Below are positions 1 through 9,198 of a stretch of DNA of 64,000 bases, one piece after another. The DNA comes from Hyphomicrobiales bacterium. GTDB taxonomy: Bacteria; Pseudomonadota; Alphaproteobacteria; Rhizobiales; Beijerinckiaceae. Location: contig CAKNFJ010000001.1 in assembly GCA_930633495.1 (NCBI GenBank), positions 2,565,001 through 2,629,000 on the forward strand, in the 5' to 3' direction. The notes under the pieces were generated by a model. The model did no database searches, was not told where the DNA came from, and saw only the letters and a list, made by a program, of their open reading frames with translations. The translations under genes were made by a program, and so were the position numbers. Each line of letters opens with the position of its first letter. Within the stretch, counting starts at the first letter, position 1.

Positions 1-1059
1 CACGGAATAGAAGAAGGTCTTGAACTCGACATGGTAGTCGGTGGCGACGCGGGCCAGGCGCCATTCGGCGAACTCGTAATCCTGCACCGGCAGGCTCGCC
101 AGCGCCGGCCGTTCCACCGTCTCGAACAAATGGCGACGGCTGACGCCAAGGCGGCGCATGACATGGTCATTGATGCGGTCGAGCGCCCCGGCGATTGCGG
201 TATTGGCCTCGGCTAACGAGAAGAATGTCTGCCGCCGCAGCCGGCCGAGGATGCAGGTCTGGGCAAAACGCACGCCGTTCTCGACCTTGGCCTTGTCCTT
301 CGGGCGACGCGGCCGCGCCGGCAGCACGCCGACGCCATAGTGCGAGGCCATCATGCCGTAGCTGCGGTTGATCTCCGGATCATAGAAGGAGGCATGATTG
401 ACACCGGACTTCAGGTTGTCGGGCACGATCAGGCGCGGGACGCCGACGAAGAAGCTGAACATGCGTACATGCGCGCCGATCCAATCCGGCAATGTCTGCG
501 TCCAGGTCGCTTCCGCATAGGTGTAGCCGGATGCGCCCAGGACGCCGACGAAAATCTCCGCCTCACGGATCTCGCCGGTCAGCGGATCGATGATGGCGAT
601 CTTCTTGCCGGAATAGTCCACGAACACCTTGTCGCCGACGACATGCTCTTGGCGCATCGTCGGCGACAGGCGCTTCTCGAAGCCGCGAAACAGGTCGCAG
701 AAACGGCTGTAGCCATAGCCGCCGGCATGGACGGCGCGGTACTCCTCCCAAAGCAGCATCAGCGTGACGCCGGGCTTCTTCAACTCCAGAGCAAGATCTG
801 CCCAGTTCGGTTCCGGCAGCCGGCGCGCACCCTGCTTCACCCCGGCGCGGGCGAACAGCCGGTTCTCCAGCGCGTCGTCGGTCAGTTCGCCTGGTAGCGG
901 CCAACTCAGCCCTGAAGCTTCTGCCCGCTTCAGATTATCCTGCACGGTGCTGCGCGCGATGCCCAGCCTCTGTGCGATCTCGCGGGCGCTGGTTCCGTCG
1001 CCGGCAAGCCGCAGCATCTGTCGTAGTTGTCTCATGGTCAGCCTTCTCTTTGCCGGCAT
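1..1059 (-). CDS. istA: IS21-family transposase IstA, C-terminus outside window
   Basis: This is the DDE transposase of IS21-like element no. 1, which cuts and joins the element ends with help from IstB. The visible 353 codons are open to the window edge. An N-terminal helix-turn-helix (AREIAQRLGIARSTVQ, about residues 20-35) is followed by the integrase-core stretches VFVDYSGKK, PDNLKSGV and KAKVENGVR, which supply the D, D and E residues. Two in-frame ATGs fit the start, at 1059 and 1035; the upstream one is used here. It is clearly different in sequence from the complete IstA at 2711-4240, so two distinct IS21 elements are present. Confidence 0.85.
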   Translation of the reverse strand, partial: MPAKRRLTMRQLRQMLRLAGDGTSAREIAQRLGIARSTVQDNLKRAEASGLSWPLPGELTDDALENRLFARAGVKQGARRLPEPNWADLALELKKPGVTLMLLWEEYRAVHAGGYGYSRFCDLFRGFEKRLSPTMRQEHVVGDKVFVDYSGKKIAIIDPLTGEIREAEIFVGVLGASGYTYAEATWTQTLPDWIGAHVRMFSFFVGVPRLIVPDNLKSGVNHASFYDPEINRSYGMMASHYGVGVLPARPRRPKDKAKVENGVRFAQTCILGRLRRQTFFSLAEANTAIAGALDRINDHVMRRLGVSRRHLFETVERPALASLPVQDYEFAEWRLARVATDYHVEFKTFFYSV

Positions 1060-1131
1060 TACGCGTCCCTTGTTCAAAAGGACCGTCATGCCAAAGTTGC
1101 TGACCCAGGTGCTCCTGCTCAGGCCTTCAAA

Positions 1132-1222
1132 GTGGCCGGATATTGATCGGAATGGTGGCCGGCTTCACGTCGGAACGGGGGCCGGCTTCAGGTTGGAATG
1201 CCCGGCCGGATTACGTCGGAAT
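1132..1222. repeat. Subterminal repeats of IS21-like element no. 1
   Basis: Four imperfect units of 22-23 bp follow one another at about 1132, 1155, 1177 and 1200. Each has a GGCCGG core and ends in a TCGGAAT/GGAAC-like block. IS21 elements carry multiple internal copies of their end sequence as transposase binding sites, and these fit that role. Confidence 0.7.
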
Positions 1223-1227
1223 CCGCA

Positions 1228-1856
1228 CTGGTACAAGCCGTCCTCGATCGCGGCCATGATACCATCGATCTTCCGCTGTACGGCGGTGATCGCGCCGGAA
1301 GCGGCCGAACGTAAGCTATCGGCTTCGGCGGCGGTCCGATTGCACTCTTCCTGATAGGCACGCGAGAACTCCGCCACGAGCTCAGGCGTCAGCAGCCTCT
1401 GTTTGAGAGCGCCGAGGACACGCTCCTCGAGCTCAGCGCGGCCAATGGTGCGGTCGTTGGTGCAGATGCCCTTGGAGCGCCGCCCAGCACAGCCGTAACG
1501 ACCAGCCGCTACCAGGGTGTAACCTTCCCGGCAGCATCCGCATGAAAGCAGGCCAGAGAGCAAGTACCGCCGTCGGTGCGCTCTGTTCAGCGCGTTGCCC
1601 TGGGAATCGCGCCCCATCTCGAAGGCAACAGCTTCCTGGCGGCGTTTGACGGCTTCCCAAAGCGCGTCGTCGACGATGCGGAGCTCCGGCACGGGCTTGC
1701 GTTCCCATTGAGCCGGCGGGTTCGGTCGAGCGAGACGGCGCCCTGTGCTCGGATCCTTTACATATGAGCAGCGGTTCCACACGAGCTCGCCGGCATAGAG
1801 CTCGTTGTTAAGAATGCCAGTGCCGCGCTCCTTCTGCCCACGGATGGTCGTGTCGA
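1228..1856 (-). pseudogene. Large serine recombinase, middle/C-terminal part (broken gene)
   Basis: This piece continues the serine recombinase whose N-terminal part lies at 4354-4979. It encodes the Recombinase domain (from TIRGQKERGTGILNNELYAG) and the zinc-ribbon domain (cysteines in LSCGCCREGYT and RYGCAGRRSKGIC), then the start of the coiled-coil region ending at AAIEDGLYQ. It is separated from its N-terminus by the IS21 insertion at 1857-4353 and is cut again at about 1227 by another IS21-like end. Removing one copy of the 7-bp duplication joins the two parts in frame (..WLDT-TIRG..). It is not expected to yield an intact protein. Confidence 0.88.
1850..1856. repeat. Target-site duplication, left copy (GTGTCGA)
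   Basis: GTGTCGA here and at 4354-4360 flank the complete IS21 element. Removing one copy plus the element restores the recombinase reading frame, which supports a true 7-bp duplication. Confidence 0.85.
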
Positions 1857-1926
1857 TGTTGATTTCCGCCGAGAAGTGACCCGGGGTTTCCACTGAGAAG
1901 TGACCCGCCCAGATGGTGTTTGTGGT

Positions 1927-2721
1927 TCAGGTTGCGGTCAAGTTTTTGGCTTTCTCCCTGGCTGGCTTGTCGGGTTTCGCGGAGCTGTTCTTGAAGCGGA
2001 AGCTGTCGTTTCCGGTTTCGATGATGTGGCAGTGGTGCGTGAGCCGATCGAGCAAGGCGGTGGTCATCTTGGCATCGCCGAAGACGGTGGCCCATTCGGA
2101 GAAGCTGAGATTGGTGGTGATGACGACGCTGGTGCGCTCGTAGAGCTTGCTCAGCAAGTGGAAGAGCAAGGCACCACCCGACGCGCTGAAGGGCAGGTAT
2201 CCGAGCTCATCGAGGATGACGAGATCGGCGTAAGCGAGCCCGGCGGCCATCTGTCCAGCCTTGCCCTGGGCCTTTTCCTGCTCGAGGGCATTGACGAGTT
2301 CGACCGTGGAGAAGAAGCGGACCCGCTTGTGATGGTGCTCGATGGCCTGGACGCCGAGAGCCGTGGCGACGTGGGTCTTGCCGGTGCCCGGCCCTCCCAC
2401 CAGGACGACGTTGTCGGCGTCCTGGAGGAACTCGCAACAATGCAGTTGGCGAACGAGCGCCTCGTTGATCTCACTGCTGGCGAAGTCGAAGCCGTTGAGG
2501 TCGCGATAGGCCGGGAAGCGCGCGGCCTTGAGTTGGTAGGCCGTTGATCGGACCTCTCTTTCGGCCATCTCCGCCTTCAGGAGTTGCGAGAGGATCGGCA
2601 CGGCGGCCTCGAAGGCCGGCGATCCCTGCTCCGTCAGTTCGCCGACGGCCTGGGCCATGCCGTGCATCTTGAGGCTACGCAGCATGATGGCGATGGCGCC
2701 GCTCGCAGGGTTATGACGCAT
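1927..2721 (-). CDS. istB: IS21-family helper ATPase IstB
   Basis: AAA+ ATPase of the DnaC-like IstB family, which assists IstA in target capture. From the chosen start (MRHNPAS) it is 264 aa. Walker A GGPGTGKT lies at residues 109-116 and Walker B LVILDELG at 167-174. An upstream in-frame ATG at 2766 would add 15 residues, but the start at 2721 gives the short overlap with istA (stop at 2711) that is usual for istAB and allows translational coupling. The gene appears intact. Confidence 0.93.
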   Translation of the reverse strand: MRHNPASGAIAIMLRSLKMHGMAQAVGELTEQGSPAFEAAVPILSQLLKAEMAEREVRSTAYQLKAARFPAYRDLNGFDFASSEINEALVRQLHCCEFLQDADNVVLVGGPGTGKTHVATALGVQAIEHHHKRVRFFSTVELVNALEQEKAQGKAGQMAAGLAYADLVILDELGYLPFSASGGALLFHLLSKLYERTSVVITTNLSFSEWATVFGDAKMTTALLDRLTHHCHIIETGNDSFRFKNSSAKPDKPAREKAKNLTAT

Positions 2722-4240
2722 GGCGCACGTCCTCGGCTTGGCGCAGGGCGTCATAGCGTTCGACATTGGCGCGCGGCTCGGTGGTCAACGCAAGGACCGA
2801 AGGGGTGTCGACCGTCGGCGTGGTCAACGGCGTGCCGTCGACCAGCCGGTGAAGGAGGTTGATGATGTGGGTCTTGGTCGGCACGCCGGCCTTCAGGGCC
2901 AGTTCGACCGCCGTCAGCACGATGTGTTCGTCATGCTGCAGGACCAGAGCCAGGATCTCGACCACCTCCCGCTCGCCACCCGGGCTCTTGAGCAGATGCT
3001 GCTGCAGGGATCGGAAGGCTGGCGGCATCTCGGCAAAGGGAGCACCGTTACGCAGAGCCCCGGGTTTGCGCTGGAGGACCGCCAGATAATGTCGCCAGTC
3101 GTAGACTGTCCGGCTGAGACGATCATGCGAGCGGGTGAAGACCCGGCGATGTTCGCAGATCACCTGTCCCTCAGCGACAATGAGGATGCGATCGGGATAG
3201 ACGCGCAAGCTGACCGGGCGGTTCGCGAAGGACGCCGGCACGCTGTAACGATTGCGTTCCAGATGGACCAGGCAGGTTGGGGAGACGCGCTTGGCGTACT
3301 CGACGAAGCCATCGAAGGGGCGCGGCATCGCCATCAGGTGCCGGATCTCTTCAGTCCAGACATCGGCAACCGTTCCAGGTTGGGTGCCGTGCGCGGTCTG
3401 CGACCATAACTCCCGACACCGGGTCTCCAGCCAGTCGTTCAGTGCCTCCAGCGACGGGAAGTTCGGCAGAGGCTGCCAGAGTCGATGCCTGGCATCCTGG
3501 ACGTTCTTCTCGATCTGCCCCTTCTCCCAGCCTGATGCCGGATTGCAGAACTCGGCTTCGAACAGGAAGTGGCTGACCATGGCCGAGAAGCGGATATTGA
3601 CCTGGCGGTCCTTGCCGCGGCCGACCTTGTCTACGGCCGTTTTCATATTGTCGTAAATGCCCCGCCGCGGCACGCCGCCCAGCGCCCGGAAGGCGTGGTT
3701 ATGGGCGTCGAACAGCATCTCATGGGTCTGCAGCGGGTAGGCTCGCAGTGTGAAGGCGCGGCTGTAGGACAGCTTCACATGCGCCACCTGCAGCTTGGTG
3801 CGCTCGCCAGCGATGATCGCCCAGTCCTCCGACCAGTCGAACTGGAACGCTTCACCCGGCACAAAGGCCAGGGGGACGAAGGTGCCACGGCCGCTGGTCT
3901 GCTGCTCGCGCAGGCGGGCTGCCTTCCAGTCCCGGGCAAAGGCCGCGACCCGATTGTAGGAGCCCTCATAACCGAGCAAAATCAGATCGGCATGCAACTG
4001 GCGGACCGTGCGCTTGTGCTTGCGCGACTTGCCGCCTTCGATCCGAAGCATCGCCGAGAGCTTGTCGGCATAGGGATCGAGTTTGCTCGGCCGGTCGGGA
4101 ACATGAAACCGGGGCTCGACGCTATCCGCACGCAGATACTTGCGAACCGTATTCCGCGAGAGCCCCGTGCGCCGGGAAATCTCCCGGATCGAAAGATGAT
4201 TCCGCCCATGCCAGCGGCGGATGACACTCAATAACTCCAT
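2711..4240 (-). CDS. istA: IS21-family transposase IstA
   Basis: DDE transposase of the complete IS21 element. Counting from [10 protein letters not shown] (ATG at 4240) it is 509 aa; an upstream ATG at 4300 would add 20 unlikely residues. An N-terminal HTH ([18 protein letters not shown], about 19-36) precedes the rve integrase core, with likely catalytic D135 (FQFDWSED), D197 (GIYDNMK) and E244 (KGQIEKN). A C-terminal IstA-type domain contains the [13 protein letters not shown] stretch. It overlaps istB by 11 bp. No frameshift is seen. Confidence 0.94.
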   Translation of the reverse strand: MELLSVIRRWHGRNHLSIREISRRTGLSRNTVRKYLRADSVEPRFHVPDRPSKLDPYADKLSAMLRIEGGKSRKHKRTVRQLHADLILLGYEGSYNRVAAFARDWKAARLREQQTSGRGTFVPLAFVPGEAFQFDWSEDWAIIAGERTKLQVAHVKLSYSRAFTLRAYPLQTHEMLFDAHNHAFRALGGVPRRGIYDNMKTAVDKVGRGKDRQVNIRFSAMVSHFLFEAEFCNPASGWEKGQIEKNVQDARHRLWQPLPNFPSLEALNDWLETRCRELWSQTAHGTQPGTVADVWTEEIRHLMAMPRPFDGFVEYAKRVSPTCLVHLERNRYSVPASFANRPVSLRVYPDRILIVAEGQVICEHRRVFTRSHDRLSRTVYDWRHYLAVLQRKPGALRNGAPFAEMPPAFRSLQQHLLKSPGGEREVVEILALVLQHDEHIVLTAVELALKAGVPTKTHIINLLHRLVDGTPLTTPTVDTPSVLALTTEPRANVERYDALRQAEDVRHAS

Positions 4241-4353
4241 GTCGATCACTCCGAGGTCCCCCGCATAGCCCGCGTGAGACGTGGTCAAAACATGGGTCAA
4301 TTCTCGATGGAAAAATCCCCGCCTAACGGGTCAATTCTCGACGGAAATCAACA

Positions 4354-4360
4354 GTGTCGA
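4354..4360. repeat. Target-site duplication, right copy (GTGTCGA)
   Basis: Right copy of the 7-bp duplication made by the IS21 insertion; see 1850-1856. Confidence 0.85.
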
Positions 4361-4979
4361 GCCAAACGCGGTTGTCAGGGCCCGGCACCGCCTCGTCATT
4401 GAGCCGATGAGCAATGCTTCTTGGGCTCACGCCATTGGCAAACAGCTGAAAGATCTTGCGGACGGTTGTCGCCTCCGCCTGATTGATGGTCCGCTCGCCG
4501 CGCTCCGCCCCCTCAACGATATCGTAGCCGAAGGCCTTCCCGGACGCGGCACGCCCCTGCAAAATCCTTCCGAGCTGTCCGCGCCGCGTCTTCTCGCGCA
4601 GGTCCGCCACATAGATCTGCGCCATCGTCCCGAGCATGCCGACATGCATGGTCTCAACCCGGCCCAGGCTGACCGCATGGAGGCCGATGCGGGTGAACTG
4701 CAACTCGTCATGCAGGCGGGCAATCTCCGAGAGCTTGCGCGAGAGGCGATCAAGGGCTTCGACAACGATTACGTCGAACTTGCCACGGCGGGCCTCCGCG
4801 AGAAGATCCTGGTAGCCTGGCCGCTGAGATGTCGTCCCAGAGATTGCGCGATCGCTGAAGGTCGATACGACCTGCCAGCCCTGAGCCGCCGCGTAGCGCC
4901 GGCAAAGTTCGATCTGGTCCTCGATCGAGGCGTCGCGCTGGTTCTCGCTCGAATAGCGCGCGTAAATGGCAGTCCGCAT
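4354..4979 (-). pseudogene. Large serine recombinase, N-terminal catalytic part (broken gene)
   Basis: N-terminal resolvase domain of a large serine recombinase (AIYARYSSENQRDASIEDQ). The expected nucleophile is Ser10, with conserved DRAISGTT, ALDRLSR and GMLGTMAQIYVADL stretches. The native protein runs to WLDT before the IS21 element; the following residues VDFRRELTR come from the insertion. Its ATG overlaps the stop codon of the upstream tyrosine recombinase gene (TAATG), so the three recombinase genes form one leftward operon. Native function would be site-specific integration or excision, lost here unless the IS excises precisely. Confidence 0.9.
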
Positions 4980-6046
4980 TATCGCGCTTTCTGTTTGGGG
5001 CTAGTGAGAAGGGCATCGATGCGCTGGCTCGCCCTTAGGCTGCGGGCCCGAATATAGTAGCGCTCGGTTGTCGAGCGATGCCGATGTGAGAGCAGGTCCG
5101 CAGCGGCGTATTCGTCGTCCGGTGCATCCTCCGCCAGATAGGTTGCACCGATCGCCCGAAACTGGTGCGGATTTATCGGCCTGCCGGTGAGGCGCTCTGT
5201 GAGCTTACATACCCGCTCGTAAAGCCAGTAGTGATTGCGGTTGACTCCAAACTTGCAGAGCCAAAGACGATCCGTCGTAGCAGCATCCGGGAAGCACGGC
5301 CGCACCCGGGAGAGATAGCACGACAAGGGCTCCAGTAGCGCGCCAGGGAAGGGCATGACGATCGGCGCCCCGTTCTTCGTTTGCTCACCGGGAATCGCAA
5401 TCGTCCAGCCTTCATCTGACGACTTGAGCTCATGACCGAGCCGAAGAGTCGAAAAATTGGTTGCTCTGAGCGGCCGTCGAATAAGCAGCGCGAGACAGAG
5501 AGCATCGCGGAAGCGCACCGCGGCTGCGTGAGACGGAGCACCATCGCCGAGTGCGCTGCGGGCTTCTTGGAGTTCCGCGAGTGCGAGGCGATTGAGATCG
5601 ATAGGGCAGGGCAGATCAGAGCGAGAGTCGCGTTCGCTCGACGCGATGATCTGCAGGCGATTGCAGGCGCGCTGCAGCCAGCCCCAGCAAATCTCTGGGT
5701 GCATGGCTTTCAGCGTCACTTTGAGCCCTACCAGAAGCGATAGCTGCGAGAATGGTGAGACCAGAGCCGCGATGTGCTCATGGTAACGCTCCACGACGTC
5801 GATAGTCGCACGTTGCGCTGGCGTATGCTCAGCATCGAGCTGCCCCGACCACGCGAGATAACCAAGGAAACGGCCATAGTTCTGGATGTTGGTGGCCTTG
5901 GTTTTCGGCCGCCAGTGAGCGGCTGAACCGCCATCACCAAAGAGCATGCGCTTGGCAGTGGCCCGCTGCCACAAGGCTTTATCAGCCGACGGCCACTCGG
6001 CAAACGGCAAGGACCGACGCGCGGGATCGATCGAACGGAATCTCAC
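4979..6046 (-). CDS. Tyrosine recombinase/integrase, second gene of recombinase operon
   Basis: A 355-aa phage-integrase-type recombinase. Candidate catalytic residues are R194 (RPLRATNF), H294 and R297 (HQFRAIGA), H321/H323 and Y330/Y331 (HRHRSTTERYY). The N-terminal half would be the SAM-like/core-binding region. It starts inside the 3' end of the 586-aa recombinase gene (ATGA overlap) and its stop overlaps the serine recombinase start (TAATG), so all three should be co-translated. It is likely to act together with its neighbour on an integrative element. The specific family is not recognised. Confidence 0.85.
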   Translation of the reverse strand: MRFRSIDPARRSLPFAEWPSADKALWQRATAKRMLFGDGGSAAHWRPKTKATNIQNYGRFLGYLAWSGQLDAEHTPAQRATIDVVERYHEHIAALVSPFSQLSLLVGLKVTLKAMHPEICWGWLQRACNRLQIIASSERDSRSDLPCPIDLNRLALAELQEARSALGDGAPSHAAAVRFRDALCLALLIRRPLRATNFSTLRLGHELKSSDEGWTIAIPGEQTKNGAPIVMPFPGALLEPLSCYLSRVRPCFPDAATTDRLWLCKFGVNRNHYWLYERVCKLTERLTGRPINPHQFRAIGATYLAEDAPDDEYAAADLLSHRHRSTTERYYIRARSLRASQRIDALLTSPKQKAR

Positions 6047-7803
6047 TTTTCCACCTCGTCTTTGGTGTCACGTCCTGCTGACAAAAGGGCATCAAGTCGC
6101 TTGCTTGCGGCTCTCCCGCTGCGATCCGCGTAGAAGGCGACGGTTGTCGACGTTGTCGCGTGCCCGAGAACCCTCGACACATCGCCGACCGAGTGCCGAT
6201 CGCGCTCGGCGCAAACTTTCTGCAAGAGGTGTCGGTAGAGATGCGGATTTATGTCCAGACCAAGCTCTCGGCCTACATCGGTGATCTGCTCGTACATCGC
6301 GTTTTTGGAGCGAGCGCCGCCCTTTTCGCCGGGAAACAGATATGGTCCTGAAGCGGAAGGCAGTGCAGGGCGGAAATCGCGAATGAGTTCGTTGATCAGC
6401 GCTCCGCAGTCCGCATTGAGCTGCAATTCTAGGGCGCGACGAGCCTTCAGGGCCGTTCGGGGTACACTCAAGATGATTGAGCCGTCGGTCTGATGTATGA
6501 GCCACGAGAGTTCGATCTGGCGGAGCGTTGCCAGCCGCGGGGCCACACGCAGTAAGATTGACACGGCGACAGCTTGCTCCATTCGTTTGGCTGCGCGATA
6601 TCGGTTCTTCATCCGGCGCGCCTGCGCCACGGCCCGCGCCGGAAAACTCACGAGCTTCTCGTAATTGCCCGGCTTATCAAACTGCGCCAGTCGCAATCGG
6701 TTCTGCTCCGTGATCTCCTTGAGACGCTCAGGACGATCGGTGCAGAGCCGATCGAGGCCCGCGACCTGCTCCGGCGTGATGTTTCCAAAGTGCTTGCTCA
6801 AGACGCGCATCTTATTAGCCATCTCAAGAACGCGGCGGTCATTCCCGCCGAGCCGCTCATGCTCAAACTCGAGTGCTGCTCGGAGCTTGTCGGGCTCGCA
6901 AAGGCTGGCCAGGCTGTCGATCTCCTCCAGCTTCATTGCACCGGACTTAACGAGTGCGCTCGCCACCTGGCGGAAGAGCGAAAGCTGGCTCTTGACGGTT
7001 TCCGGTCGGAGGCGGCGAAGCGGCCCTTCGCCTCGGAAGATCGACACGCTCTTAGGTCTCGAAGCTGTACGTCGTTCCCACGCGGCGAGGTCCGCCTGGA
7101 AGCCAGCCGGAAAGTCAGCCATCGGCAGGATGTGTGGGACAGGCTTGGTTGGAGAACTCAGAAGAATGGGTGGCCAGCCCGGGATTTCGCGCGCCGCACG
7201 GTTCCAGCTCGAAATCGTATTATGAACGACGTGCTTCGGTATCTTGACGGCCTCAGACTCGGTCAGGGCTGCAAGAAAATCCGCAAGGGTTTCCTGGCTA
7301 ACTGCGTGGGGGGCGATAAGATGCCGGGAACAGAATTCCGCAAGGCGTGAAAGGGCATGCCGCTGAAAGGAAATTTGAATTCGACCTATCAGCGCGGCCC
7401 ATTCCGCATTCCAATTCTGTTTGATCGGAGATCCGCTCTTGCGTTCGATGGGGCCGAAGCGCCTCAGCGCGAAGGCTACGCTCGACCGCAGAGTCTGCAA
7501 GGATTTGCGCGCAATGCCGAGCCGAGCAGAATTAGCATTCTCAAAGACGGTGCGGATCGCGGAGGCGGTTGCTGGCGTGTCGGCCAGAGAGCGACCCGAT
7601 ATCCTCTCAAACCGGTTCAATCCCGACAGCAGATCTCGCCGGCGAACGTCGGCGATGTCGGCGTCGGCCGCCGTTCTGTCGCGGATATCAGCCATGGTGG
7701 TCGCAGGCCGCTCGGGTAAAGTCATGGGCTTCGACGGCTTCGGCTTGACGACGGAGTCGTCGGCTAGCGCAACACCCGAGAAATCAAAGGCAATCTGCTC
7801 CAT
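6043..7803 (-). CDS. Long tyrosine recombinase/integrase, first gene of recombinase operon
   Basis: A 586-aa protein, much longer than a XerC/D-type recombinase (about 300 aa), with roughly 400 residues before the catalytic domain. Candidate catalytic residues are R423 (VAPRLATLRQIEL), H521 and R524 (HLYRHLL), H548 (LGHATTSTT) and Y558 (AFYAD). It overlaps the next recombinase gene by 4 bp. Long recombinases of this sort are typical of integrative elements that use several recombinases, such as Tn554 or RIT elements. The attachment site is not identifiable here. Confidence 0.82.
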   Translation of the reverse strand: MEQIAFDFSGVALADDSVVKPKPSKPMTLPERPATTMADIRDRTAADADIADVRRRDLLSGLNRFERISGRSLADTPATASAIRTVFENANSARLGIARKSLQTLRSSVAFALRRFGPIERKSGSPIKQNWNAEWAALIGRIQISFQRHALSRLAEFCSRHLIAPHAVSQETLADFLAALTESEAVKIPKHVVHNTISSWNRAAREIPGWPPILLSSPTKPVPHILPMADFPAGFQADLAAWERRTASRPKSVSIFRGEGPLRRLRPETVKSQLSLFRQVASALVKSGAMKLEEIDSLASLCEPDKLRAALEFEHERLGGNDRRVLEMANKMRVLSKHFGNITPEQVAGLDRLCTDRPERLKEITEQNRLRLAQFDKPGNYEKLVSFPARAVAQARRMKNRYRAAKRMEQAVAVSILLRVAPRLATLRQIELSWLIHQTDGSIILSVPRTALKARRALELQLNADCGALINELIRDFRPALPSASGPYLFPGEKGGARSKNAMYEQITDVGRELGLDINPHLYRHLLQKVCAERDRHSVGDVSRVLGHATTSTTVAFYADRSGRAASKRLDALLSAGRDTKDEVEK

Positions 7804-7974
7804 CGGGAGCTCCCTTCGTGGACAGAAATGGACAGTATTGGTCTGGGGAAGACGGCTGTTCCAATTCGGGAACTAGCACATGCTCGGTCCTACGGCGTTC
7901 GACCGGGTGGGGTTTCCCGACCGGCCATAAGTAATTGAATCAGATAGACATATGCGGACAGCAATGGTCACTGA

Positions 7975-8157
7975 TCACGCCGAGTTATGACGCTCGAAGT
8001 GCACGACCTCGGCCTCCGAAATCCTGAGCGCCTTGCCGATGCGGATGACCCCAAGCCGCTTGGCATCGATGAGGCGGCGCACGGACTTGATGCTGATCTT
8101 CCAGCGCTGCGCAACTTCGGGCAGGGTCATCAAAATGGGCATTTGCTGCTTACTCAT
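7975..8157 (-). CDS. AlpA/excisionase-like helix-turn-helix protein
   Basis: A 60-aa protein from MSKQQMPILMTLPEVAQ, with the MerR/AlpA-type winged-helix pattern LPEVAQRWKISIKSVRRLID followed by RLGVIRIGKALRISEAEV. Such proteins act as recombination directionality factors or as activators of integrase genes. It lies about 170 bp upstream of the recombinase operon in the same direction, which supports an excisionase or regulator role. A longer in-frame start at 8259 exists, but its extra residues do not look like the family. Confidence 0.7.
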   Translation of the reverse strand: MSKQQMPILMTLPEVAQRWKISIKSVRRLIDAKRLGVIRIGKALRISEAEVVHFERHNSA

Positions 8158-8339
8158 CGGGGCTGTCCGTCTGAGTGGGCGCAACAATGCCATGCGCCGT
8201 AGCCCGGATCTGAGCTTCTTGCCGTCCAAGCAAGCGAGCAAGTCGAACCATTCCTGCAAGATCGCTCGAGCAGAGGAACGCTGGGGGCGTTGGTTTGTAG
8301 ATTTTCTTAGGTGGGCACTGGTGTTTGAAGTGGGTCATA

Positions 8340-8359
8340 GCTGTCCTCCGAGGGACAGC
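8340..8359. repeat. Hairpin between excisionase-like and unknown gene
   Basis: GCTGTCC and GGACAGC form a 7-bp stem with a 6-nt loop, in the gap between two leftward genes. There is no T-run, so it could be an operator or weak terminator; its function is unproven. Confidence 0.3.
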
Positions 8360-8404
8360 CGTATGCGCGCATCGGAAAGCGCGAAAGGGAGGATAAATAT
8401 TTAT

Positions 8405-9196
8405 TTAAAGTATCAGCAAGCAGTTGAGCACCCAACTCTTCGCTTGTTTTATAGATGCTTTGGTAGCCTCTGGATTGCTCTCAACGAGGTGGGCGACTTC
8501 GGTCGGCCCCCAGCCCGCATCTAGCGCATCAAGGATGCGAAGATATTTAGGCCATAACTCAAATTGCCGGTGTGTCTTAGCTATTTTCAAGTTCTTCTGC
8601 CGTTCAGATAGATAATCCTTAATAAAATCGATTTGCTCCTTCGCATCTCTAAGCGGATCAAACGCGGCGTAGAACACGAAGGGGTGATCGAATTTAAGCT
8701 TTTCGTCGCGATCGCTGCTATAAATTATTCGATTGGGCCTGTATTTTGTTTTGGACAGAACGGTTCCGTCGAAATCAGGACAAAATAGCGATGTAGTTCT
8801 TCCTGTTTCCCACTCTTTAGCTGCGTTTCGCATATGCAGGACTCCCAAATTTGGATCTGAGTGATATATCGTCCCAAATAAGTCTTCTGCTATGCGCTCG
8901 GGGCTATACGAGGTGTGCGATCCAGAGTTTAATTTTGAAAACGCATATATGCGTCTATATAGCTCGTTTCTACGTATAAATTCCCATCTCCATTCTTGAG
9001 GGGTCACCGCCCTTCCCTTGTCGACGGCGAGCTGATCGTACTCTGCGGATTCTCGGAAATTGTATCCACACCAGCAGCGTCCGTCGGCGTATTGCTCAGT
9101 TTCATTAATTATAATTTGTATGTCATCTTCAAGATGACTCGAATTCAGGGCGTGCGAAACAAAATAGTCTATATTTACGAGCGGTGACTTTTTCAT
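8405..9196 (-). CDS. Unknown 263-aa protein, AT-rich, paired with XRE gene
   Basis: I do not recognise this protein. It is soluble-looking, with no signal peptide or clear membrane segment. Notable stretches are GRCWCGYNF (a CxC near residue 40), QEWRWEFIRRNELYRRIY (about 67-84) and a C-terminal GWGPTEVAHLVESNPEATKASIKQAK, which resembles a helix-turn-helix. The WEFIRRNELYRR segment is reminiscent of the N-terminal DUF6499-type segment in integrative-element regulators, but this is only a resemblance. The gene is visibly AT-richer than its neighbours, suggesting separate acquisition. It starts 2 nt after the stop of the XRE gene, so the two form a unit. Confidence 0.65.
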   Translation of the reverse strand: MKKSPLVNIDYFVSHALNSSHLEDDIQIIINETEQYADGRCWCGYNFRESAEYDQLAVDKGRAVTPQEWRWEFIRRNELYRRIYAFSKLNSGSHTSYSPERIAEDLFGTIYHSDPNLGVLHMRNAAKEWETGRTTSLFCPDFDGTVLSKTKYRPNRIIYSSDRDEKLKFDHPFVFYAAFDPLRDAKEQIDFIKDYLSERQKNLKIAKTHRQFELWPKYLRILDALDAGWGPTEVAHLVESNPEATKASIKQAKSWVLNCLLIL

Positions 9197-9198
9197 TC

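Larger units (their letters stand above)
1..1227 (-). mobile_element. IS21-like element no. 1, partial
   Basis: This is the transposase-proximal end of an IS21-family element whose other end lies left of the window. The outer end is placed near 1227, where the serine recombinase reading frame (residues GLYQ) stops matching its family and the GGCCGG/CGTCGGAAT-type repeats begin. Several imperfect subterminal repeats sit just inside this end, as is usual for IS21. The missing left end and target duplication prevent exact definition. Confidence 0.75.
1857..4353 (-). mobile_element. Complete IS21-family element (2497 bp)
   Basis: The element has near-perfect inverted ends beginning TGTTGATTTCCG at both termini, followed by GAGAAGTGACCC (left) and GAGAATTGACCC (right) repeats that occur twice near each end. 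It carries istA and istB transcribed leftwards and is flanked by a 7-bp target duplication. It sits inside the serine recombinase gene. Size and gene order are typical for IS21, and both genes are open, so the element may still be active. Confidence 0.93.

Noticed and set aside
340..897. Long rightward open frame over the first IstA gene
   Set aside because: It is the antisense shadow of a GC-rich transposase gene; the leftward frame shows the HTH and integrase-core motifs.
1132..1222. CRISPR-like array
   Set aside because: The 22-23 bp units are contiguous without spacers and belong to the IS21 end.
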